Source: Pseudomonas sp. efr-133-TYG-5 (lineage in GTDB: Bacteria > Pseudomonadota > Gammaproteobacteria > Pseudomonadales > Pseudomonadaceae). From it: a stretch of DNA of 64,000 bases. Under the pieces are notes generated by a model. It did not search any database, was not told the DNA's origin, and was given only the letters and a program-made list of their open reading frames with translations. The position numbers and the translations under genes are program-made. Below, piece after piece: positions 58,309 through 64,000 of this stretch. Positions within the stretch are counted from its first letter, which is position 1. Every line of letters begins with the position of its first letter. Location of the stretch: assembly GCF_030209175.1 (NCBI RefSeq), contig NZ_JARVSM010000007.1:62001-126000 (forward strand), given 5' to 3'.

Positions 58309-58956
58309 TTACAGGTTTTTGTAGAGCCACTTGGGCATGTAGTACTTGCGGCGGTTGAAGACGCTGCCGACCACCTTCGCTCCGGCCTGGGTCAGCCGTT
58401 GCACCGCGGCCTGGGCGACTTCCCAGCGCGTGTCCTCGGCGCGGACCACAAACACCACGCCGTCGACCTGGGTGCTCAGCACCAGGGTGTCGGCGGCCGA
58501 GTACACCGCGTCGCCGTCGATCACCACGAAGCGGTACTGGCTGCCCAACTGGTCGAGCAGCGGGCTCAGGCGTTCGGCGGTCAGGTGTTCCGTGGTGCGC
58601 ACCGGCCGGCCGTTGGGCAGCACATGGAACGGCAGGCTCGACACCTGCACCACGCAGTCCTGCAGCAGCGGCGGGTTGTCCGGGTTGAAAAGCAGGTCGC
58701 GCAGGCCGCGCTCCTTGCTCAGGTTCAACTGCTGGGTGAGGTTGTTCGCCGACTGACTGGCGTCGACCAGCAGCACCTGGCCGCTGCTCATCTGTGCCAG
58801 TTGGCCGGCCAGCGCCAGGGCACTGGTGGTGGTGCCGGCGCCAGGGTTGGCGGCGGTCAGGAACAGGATCCGCAGATCCAGGTCCAGCACGGTGGCGGTC
58901 AGGTTCGACTCGCTGGGGCTGGCGATGCTCAGGCTTTTGTTGGTTGAACCGTCCAT
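58309..58956 (-). CDS. BY-kinase-like/ParA-like protein with a degenerate Walker A
   Basis: A 215-residue protein of the CpsD/CapB (Wzc kinase) fold, with LRILFLTAANPGAGTTTSAL, VLLVDASQSANNLTQQLNLS, FVVIDGDAVYSAADTLVLST and KVVGSVFNRRKYYM. The P-loop reads PGAGTTTS where CpsD-type kinases have PGEGKTTT-like sequences, so the conserved Lys is replaced by Thr. The C-terminal YYMPKWLYKNL holds three Tyr that could be the phosphorylated cluster. It probably regulates polymerisation through the chain-length protein, perhaps without normal ATP hydrolysis. Confidence 0.75.
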   Translation of the reverse strand: MDGSTNKSLSIASPSESNLTATVLDLDLRILFLTAANPGAGTTTSALALAGQLAQMSSGQVLLVDASQSANNLTQQLNLSKERGLRDLLFNPDNPPLLQDCVVQVSSLPFHVLPNGRPVRTTEHLTAERLSPLLDQLGSQYRFVVIDGDAVYSAADTLVLSTQVDGVVFVVRAEDTRWEVAQAAVQRLTQAGAKVVGSVFNRRKYYMPKWLYKNL

Positions 58957-59702
58957 TAGCTTGCTCCGTGGCCGCTGAATACTTTGAAGGGGGTTTTCAA
59001 CAGAATCTTCAGATCAAGCAAAAGGCTCTGCTCGGCGATATAGCTGAGGTCCAACTCAACGCGCTGGTCGAAGTCGATATTGCTGCGCCCGGAGATCTGC
59101 CACAGGCCGGTCATGCCGGGGTAGATGCTCAGGCGTGCGAGGTGATTGTCCTTGTAGCGGTAGGCGTTGAACGAGGTCGGCCGGGGACCGACCAGGCGCA
59201 TGTCGCCGGTCACCACGTTGATCAGGTTGGGCAATTCATCGAGGCTGGTACGCCGCAGGAAGCCGCCGATGCCGGTGATGCGCGGATCGCGGTCGATCTT
59301 GAAATCGATGGCGTCGACACCGTGCTTGTTCAGGTGGCGCAGCGACTCTTTCAGTTCTTCGGCGTTGGCGACCATGGTGCGGAACTTGAACATGCCGAAC
59401 TTGCGCCCGCGGTAGCCGGTGCGTTTCTGCACGAACATCACCGGGCCCGGGCTGGTGAACTTGATGGCCAGCGCCAGACCGAGCAGCAGCGGCGAAATCA
59501 GCAGCAGAATCAGCAGCGCGCCGAGGCAGGCGACGACCCGGTTGGTGCGCGACAGGGTCCATGGCCGGCCGCCGTCGCGGCCGGTGACCCAGCCACGACC
59601 CTGGCGGTGGATCGCGGCGTCGAGGCGCATTCGTTGTTCCGGGTCCATGCGTTTGTCACGACGCAGTTCCTGAATCGGTACACCTTTCTCATGTCCAGTC
59701 AT
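58956..59702 (-). CDS. Undecaprenyl-phosphate sugar phosphotransferase (WcaJ/PglC core)
   Basis: A 248-residue initiating transferase with one membrane segment (VACLGALLILLLISPLLLGL) and the conserved core KRTGYRGRKFGMFKFRTMVA, RITGIGGFLRRTSLDELPNL, GDMRLVGPRPTSFNAYRY, IYPGMTGLWQISGRS. The FRTM, DELPN and VGPRP motifs are those of the family. Unlike full-length WcaJ it lacks the four-helix N-terminal part. It puts the first sugar-1-phosphate on undecaprenyl phosphate. Confidence 0.92.
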   Translation of the reverse strand: MTGHEKGVPIQELRRDKRMDPEQRMRLDAAIHRQGRGWVTGRDGGRPWTLSRTNRVVACLGALLILLLISPLLLGLALAIKFTSPGPVMFVQKRTGYRGRKFGMFKFRTMVANAEELKESLRHLNKHGVDAIDFKIDRDPRITGIGGFLRRTSLDELPNLINVVTGDMRLVGPRPTSFNAYRYKDNHLARLSIYPGMTGLWQISGRSNIDFDQRVELDLSYIAEQSLLLDLKILLKTPFKVFSGHGAS

Positions 59703-59720
59703 GGAGTCCTCCGCTGATGT

Positions 59721-60758
59721 TCAGCCGCGAGCGGCGCGTGGGCGATAGGCAGTGGGGTAGTAGTCGCGGAACCAGGCGACGAAGCGCCCCAGTCCCTCAT
59801 CCAGCTCGATGCGTGGCTGGAATCCGGTGGCCTGGGCCAGGTCGGCCGTTTCGGCGCAGGTGTTGAGCACATCGCCCGGTTGCAGCGGCAGCAGCTCGAC
59901 GATGGCTTTCAGGCCCAGGTGTTTCTCCATCAGCGCCAGGTAGGTTTTCAGCGCGACCGGGTGATGCCCGCCAATGTTGAACAGGCACCACGGGGCCATG
60001 CTGCTGCCGGCGTCGGGGTGCTCGCGGTCCCACTCCGGGTGGGCGTGCGGCGGATGCGTGACGAGGCGGGCGATGCTCTCGACGATGTCGTCGATGTAGG
60101 TGAAGTCGCGCTGATGCTCGCCGTAGTTGAACAGCTTCAACGGCGTGCCGTCGGTGATCGCTCGGGCGAACTGGATCGGCGACATGTCCGGCCGTCCCCA
60201 CGGCCCGTACACCGTGAAAAAGCGCAGGCCGGTGCACGGCGTGCCGAACAGGTGGCTGTAGCTGTGAGCCATCAGCTCGTTGGCTTTTTTCGTCGCCGCG
60301 TACAGCGACAGCGGGTGGTTGACGCCGTCTTTCACCGAGTAGGGCGTGTGCTGGTTGGCGCCATACACCGAGCTCGACGAGGCGTAGATCAAATGCTCGA
60401 CCGGATGATGGCGGCAGCTTTCGAGGATATTCAGGAACCCGTTGAGGTTGCTGTCCAGATAGGCCCGTGGATTCTCCAGCGAGTAACGCACGCCGGCCTG
60501 TGCCGCGAGATGGATCACCACTTGCGGCTGTTCGCGGACGAACACGCTGTCGATCGCCGCCGCATCGGCAAGATCCGCCGTGACCAGCTGGAAATCGCCG
60601 ACCTGGGCGCGCACCCAGCTCACGCGGTCATGCTTGAGCTGTGGGTCGTAGTAGGTGTTGAAATTGTCCAGGCCGACCACGTGATGGCCGTCGCGCATCA
60701 GCCGCAATACGCAATGGGCACCAATGAAACCGGCCGCACCGGTGACGAGCACCTTCAT
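59721..60758 (-). CDS. NAD-dependent UDP-glucuronate 4-epimerase-like enzyme
   Basis: A 345-residue extended short-chain dehydrogenase with the Rossmann motif VLVTGAAGFIGAHCVLRLMR, HLAAQAGVRYSLENP, YASSSSVYGANQHTPYSVKD, catalytic LSLYAATKKANELMAHSYS (YxxxK) and RFFTVYGPWGRPDM. The QAGVRYS and YGPWGRPDM motifs point to the CapI/GlcA-epimerase group. Next to ugd it would turn UDP-glucuronate into UDP-galacturonate. ATG 60758 overlaps the ugd stop by four bases. Confidence 0.9.
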   Translation of the reverse strand: MKVLVTGAAGFIGAHCVLRLMRDGHHVVGLDNFNTYYDPQLKHDRVSWVRAQVGDFQLVTADLADAAAIDSVFVREQPQVVIHLAAQAGVRYSLENPRAYLDSNLNGFLNILESCRHHPVEHLIYASSSSVYGANQHTPYSVKDGVNHPLSLYAATKKANELMAHSYSHLFGTPCTGLRFFTVYGPWGRPDMSPIQFARAITDGTPLKLFNYGEHQRDFTYIDDIVESIARLVTHPPHAHPEWDREHPDAGSSMAPWCLFNIGGHHPVALKTYLALMEKHLGLKAIVELLPLQPGDVLNTCAETADLAQATGFQPRIELDEGLGRFVAWFRDYYPTAYRPRAARG

Positions 60759-62107
60759 GGCCGCAGACCTTCGGGCGCGATGTGCCGCAGGCCGATACCG
60801 CTGTAGTGCAGGCCGGCGGCCGCGACGTGTTCCGGGTTGTAGAGATTGCGCCCGTCGATCACCACCCGCGCGCGCAGCTTGCTGGCGAGCAACTCGAAAT
60901 CCACCACGCGAAAGTTTTTCCACTCGGTGCAGATCACCAGGGCATCGGCATCCTCCAGGGTGTCGTCGCGCGTGGCGCACAGGTGCAGGTCATTGCGGTA
61001 ACCGTAAAGACGCCGGCACTCGGACATGGCTTCCGGATCGTAGGCCTGCACGCTGGCGCCTTCGGCCCACAGCGCGTCCATCAGGTAGCGGCTGGGGGCT
61101 TCGCGCATGTCGTCGGTATTGGGCTTGAACGCCAGGCCCCAGATGGCAATCGACTTGCCGGCCAGGCCCTGGGGGAACTGCGCCTTGAGCTTGCTGAAGA
61201 GGATGTGCCGCTGCGCGTCGTTGACGTCGGTGACGCTGCGCAGCAGTTTCAACGGCATGCCGTTGTGCTCGGCGGTGTGCAGCAGGGCGCGCAGGTCCTT
61301 GGGGAAGCACGAGCCGCCAAAGCCGCAGCCGGGGTAGATGAAGTGGTAGCCGATGCGCGGATCGGAGCCGATGCCCTTGCGTACCGCTTCGATGTCGGCG
61401 CCGAGCAATTCGGTGAGGTTGGCCAGTTCGTTCATGAAACTGATGCGGGTGGCGAGCATCGCGTTGGCCGCGTACTTGGTCAGTTCGGCGCTGCGGTTGT
61501 CCATGAACATGAGTTTTTCGTGATTGCGGCAGAACGGCGCGTAGAGTTCGCTCATCTGCTCGCGGGCCTCGTCGTCACGGGTGCCGACGATGATCCGGTC
61601 GGGGCGCATGCAGTCGGCGAGGGCGCTGCCTTCCTTGAGAAATTCCGGGTTGGACACCACCCGTACCAGCAGGCTGCCCTTGCCGCGCCGCTGCAGTTCC
61701 TCGCTGGCAGTGGCCAGCACCTGGTCCGCGGTGCCCACCGGTACTGTGGACTTGATGATCAGGGTGCGATCGGCCTCCATGAAACTGGCAATCTGCCGGG
61801 CGACGTTGAGCACGTGGCTGAGGTCGGCGGAGCCGTCCTCATCGGCCGGCGTGCCGACCGCAATGAAGATCAGTTCGGCATGTTCCACCGCATCACTGGC
61901 CTGGGTGGTGAATAACAAGCGGCCGGCCTTGATGTTTTCTTCCAATGTCGCGGACAAACCCGGTTCGCTAATAGGCGGCACGGCTTGTTGCAGTTGTTTA
62001 ATCTTGTTCGGATCAATATCAACGCATAAAACGCGATGTCCGACATCGGCAAGTGCCGCTGCTTGAATCAGGCCAACATAGCCCGTACCAAATACGCTCA
62101 CGTCCAT
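60755..62107 (-). CDS. ugd: UDP-glucose 6-dehydrogenase
   Basis: A 450-residue enzyme with VSVFGTGYVGLIQAAALADV (NAD site), STVPVGTADQVLA, VSNPEFLKEGSALADCMRPD, AELTKYAANAMLATRISFMN, catalytic Cys in YPGCGFGGSCFPKDLRALLH and the C-terminal NAD part GLAFKPNTDDMREAPSR. It oxidises UDP-glucose to UDP-glucuronate, the first step of acidic polymer precursor supply. It is the first gene of the leftward exopolysaccharide operon, which runs at least to 43346 with mostly overlapping genes. Confidence 0.95.
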   Translation of the reverse strand: MDVSVFGTGYVGLIQAAALADVGHRVLCVDIDPNKIKQLQQAVPPISEPGLSATLEENIKAGRLLFTTQASDAVEHAELIFIAVGTPADEDGSADLSHVLNVARQIASFMEADRTLIIKSTVPVGTADQVLATASEELQRRGKGSLLVRVVSNPEFLKEGSALADCMRPDRIIVGTRDDEAREQMSELYAPFCRNHEKLMFMDNRSAELTKYAANAMLATRISFMNELANLTELLGADIEAVRKGIGSDPRIGYHFIYPGCGFGGSCFPKDLRALLHTAEHNGMPLKLLRSVTDVNDAQRHILFSKLKAQFPQGLAGKSIAIWGLAFKPNTDDMREAPSRYLMDALWAEGASVQAYDPEAMSECRRLYGYRNDLHLCATRDDTLEDADALVICTEWKNFRVVDFELLASKLRARVVIDGRNLYNPEHVAAAGLHYSGIGLRHIAPEGLRP

Positions 62108-62497
62108 ATTGGCGTGCCTCGTAAGACGGTGGAAGAAGATCAAATTGGAACTGTCAAAAGGGGTATAGCGCAGGGTGGGAAAAGCGTGTCAGCAAAATGA
62201 CATGTTGCACGTGTATAACAGCCCCATTTTTGGGGGCGATTGGCCATCAAGTGCTTGCTGCTGCTGGATTTGTCGCAGTCTTGACGGGTTTTTCACAATT
62301 AAAAGAAAGCGATAAACGGTCGCAAGCCTCGAAATACAAGGCTTGTAGCCGCGCGAGTGTGTCAGATTTGAGTCAACGTTTTTTTGACGCTTTTGCTAAA
62401 AGTCCGACACTTCTTGCGCTTTGATGGCCGGGTGCTAGTGTCAGATTTTGACCGACAAACTATTGACCTCACGTCGTCGGACGCACCCGGAATCGCC
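62108..62497. promoter_or_regulatory. 390-base divergent promoter region of the exopolysaccharide operon
   Basis: An AT-rich gap between ugd (left) and the sulfatase-like gene (right). It holds a palindrome TGTCAGCAAAATGACA (62187-62202) 80 bp before ugd, a hairpin GCCCCATTTTTGGGGGC (62221-62237), and a direct repeat GTGTCAGATTT at 62359-62369 and 62438-62448 before the right-hand gene. No GG-N10-GC sigma-54 promoter is found in either direction. No gene is seen. Confidence 0.5.
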
Positions 62498-64000
62498 ATG
62501 TTTCGATATTTGAAAGAACTGCTTCTAGTTATTTATCTGCTGCTTTATTCCGATTATTACCTTGAGCGTTTAAACGCTATCGGCATCGGTTTGGCAGTAC
62601 TTCTTTTTGGCGCGATGTTTTTGGCACTTACTTTCGCATTATTACTAACGGCCTATATACGTCAGACTTTCATTCGGCATTTATTCGCATTGGCGATGTT
62701 TGCCTCGGCAGTATTCTTCGATGTTTATAGTCGCGTCACGGCGGATTACCTGACCTACAGCAGTTTTGTCTCGCTGGTGTACTCCGGCGGCTTCATCCAG
62801 GAAGCGGCGTACCAGTATCGCGACGCGATCCTCCATGGCGTGCTCAATGGCCTGTTGCTGCTGTTCGGCGTCGGCCTCAAGCCGCGGCATCCGCTGGCCA
62901 TTGCCAATGGACTGCGAGTGGCGGCGCCGTTTGTCGGGGTGCTGTTGCTCAGTGGCGTGTTGTTCGTGCGCGCCGGCGAAGGTGCCCGTGGCCTGCCGAT
63001 CATGTTCACGCCGCTGGCCTATCTCAACCTGTTCGCCTATGAAGCGCTGCACAACACGGTCGGCCCGCGCGAGCCGGTGACCCTGGCGCGCACTGCGCAA
63101 GCAGTCGGCCATGACATCGTGCTGATCGTCGACGAAAGCATCTCCGGCAATTACCTGGACATCAACGCGCCGTTCGGTGTGCACAGCAACCTCAAGCAAG
63201 CGCCCCCGGGCGTCGCCATCTTCAATTACGGCTACGCCGCGTCCATCGCCAATTGCAGCGCCGACACCAACGTCACCCTGCGCTACGGCGGCACCCGTGA
63301 CGACTACGTGCGGATCAACAGCACCTTGCCGTCGATCTGGCAATACGCCAAACAGGCCGGAATGCGCACCGTGTATATCGATGCCCAGCGCACCGGCGGC
63401 AACCTGCAGAACCTGATGAACGAAACCGAGAAGAAGGACATCGACGAGTTCGTCCAATTCGATCAGACCAGCGTGCGCGACCGCGACATGGCGGCGGCCG
63501 GCAAACTGATCGAGTTGCTCAACGACGACAAAGCCGAGCTGATCCTGATCAACAAGGTCGGCGCGCATTTCCCGGTGCACGACAAATACCCCGATGCGTT
63601 CATGGCCTATCGCCCGACCTTGCCGCGCGGGCAGTTCACGGAAGTGGCCGACACTGCCAAACGTGATGGCTTCAGCGGGCAGACGGATGACTGGGTGCTT
63701 TATCGCAACGCCTACAAGAACACCGTGCTATGGAATGTCGGGGAGTTTTTCGCTCGGGTGTTCGCCCAGGCCAACCTGAACAATGCGCTGCTGATCTACA
63801 CCTCCGATCACGGCCAGGACCTGCATGAACGCGGCAACCCCGGGCTGAACACCCATTGCGGCGGCGATCCGGTGGAGGAGGAGGGGCTGGTGCCGCTGGT
63901 GGTGATCCAGGGCGAACAGTTGCACACGCTGGACTGGGCGGCGCAACTGGCGGCGAACAAGGACCGCTCCAGCCACTACAACATTTTCCCCACCTTGCTG
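62498..64000 (+). CDS. Membrane sulfatase/phosphoethanolamine-transferase-like protein (partial)
   Basis: The frame from ATG 62498 is open to the right edge (501 codons). The N-terminal 180 residues hold about five membrane helices (LLLVIYLLLYSDYYLERLNA; AIGIGLAVLLFGAMFLALTF). A sulfatase-fold domain follows, with VGHDIVLIVDESISGNYLDI (metal/nucleophile region), INKVGAHFPVHDKYPDAF and LLIYTSDHGQDLHERGN (metal-binding DHGQ). This is the layout of EptA or OpgB-type enzymes, which move phospho-groups onto lipid A or glycans. In this place it might decorate the polymer. Upstream direct repeats may regulate it. Confidence 0.85.
   Translation, partial: MFRYLKELLLVIYLLLYSDYYLERLNAIGIGLAVLLFGAMFLALTFALLLTAYIRQTFIRHLFALAMFASAVFFDVYSRVTADYLTYSSFVSLVYSGGFIQEAAYQYRDAILHGVLNGLLLLFGVGLKPRHPLAIANGLRVAAPFVGVLLLSGVLFVRAGEGARGLPIMFTPLAYLNLFAYEALHNTVGPREPVTLARTAQAVGHDIVLIVDESISGNYLDINAPFGVHSNLKQAPPGVAIFNYGYAASIANCSADTNVTLRYGGTRDDYVRINSTLPSIWQYAKQAGMRTVYIDAQRTGGNLQNLMNETEKKDIDEFVQFDQTSVRDRDMAAAGKLIELLNDDKAELILINKVGAHFPVHDKYPDAFMAYRPTLPRGQFTEVADTAKRDGFSGQTDDWVLYRNAYKNTVLWNVGEFFARVFAQANLNNALLIYTSDHGQDLHERGNPGLNTHCGGDPVEEEGLVPLVVIQGEQLHTLDWAAQLAANKDRSSHYNIFPTLL

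Noticed and set aside
62222..62235. CCCC-ATTTTT-GGGG, a perfect match to the proposed MnxR operator core, before the exopolysaccharide operon
   Set aside because: No GG-N10-GC promoter could be found downstream of it in either direction, so it is more likely a chance hairpin; kept only as part of the intergenic entry.

Overview
The window is GC-rich chromosomal DNA of a fluorescent-group Pseudomonas. The pointers are Pseudomonas-type REP palindromes, a DUF6124-type gene, strong G/C third-position bias and, above all, a complete manganese(II)-oxidation locus of the kind known from Pseudomonas putida GB-1: a ~1940-residue MnxG-type multicopper oxidase, an McoA-type multicopper oxidase, and the MnxS1/MnxS2/MnxR two-component system.

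Layout. 1-994 (-): the start of a type II secretion (T2SS) operon, gspG then gspF, running off the left edge. 1199-1810 (+): a secreted lytic transglycosylase. 2014-13775 (+): the mnxG operon, namely mnxG, a YVTN beta-propeller protein, two SCO1-like copper/thiol proteins, a cytochrome c fused to a periplasmic-binding-protein domain, and a parvulin foldase. 13997-23626 (+): one tightly overlapping operon that starts with a receiver-only response regulator, continues through a T2SS/type-IV-pilus-like machine (GspE, PilM/N/O/P-like proteins, secretin, three pseudopilins) and runs directly into the curli export genes csgE-csgF-csgG. 23627-27435: an accessory stretch of repeats, a frameshifted DUF6124 gene, two antitoxin-like small genes, a PAAR/effector/immunity module and a decayed copy of the csgA 3' end. 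27440-33063 (-): csgA (very long), csgB and two paralogous secreted proteins, read from a promoter near 33.1 kb. 33350-41884 (+): mnxS1, mcoA, an SCO1-cytochrome c fusion, mnxS2, mnxR. 41919-43279: a small secreted protein and a SAM methyltransferase. 43346-62107 (-): a full exopolysaccharide cluster, from ugd upstream down to acyl/acetyltransferase-like genes. 62498-64000 (+): the start of a membrane sulfatase/phosphoethanolamine-transferase-like gene.

How it fits together. I find matching sigma-54 (-24/-12) promoters in front of mnxG, the T2SS/csgEFG operon and mcoA, plus a slightly degenerate one in front of the csgBA operon. Each has one or two G/C-rich inverted repeats (core CCCC-N6-GGGG) 50-130 bp upstream. 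MnxR is the only NtrC-type sigma-54 activator encoded here, so the simplest reading is an MnxS1/S2-MnxR regulon. It would switch on, together, two Mn oxidases, their copper and electron-transfer helpers, a dedicated secretion machine, and an amyloid (curli-like) fibre with its exporter. That is a plausible programme for making a Mn-oxide-coated biofilm. The MnxG/McoA/MnxS/MnxR functions are established for P. putida GB-1. The shared operator, the extension to T2SS and curli, and the biological interpretation are inferences from this sequence. No tRNA, rRNA, CRISPR array or transposase was seen.
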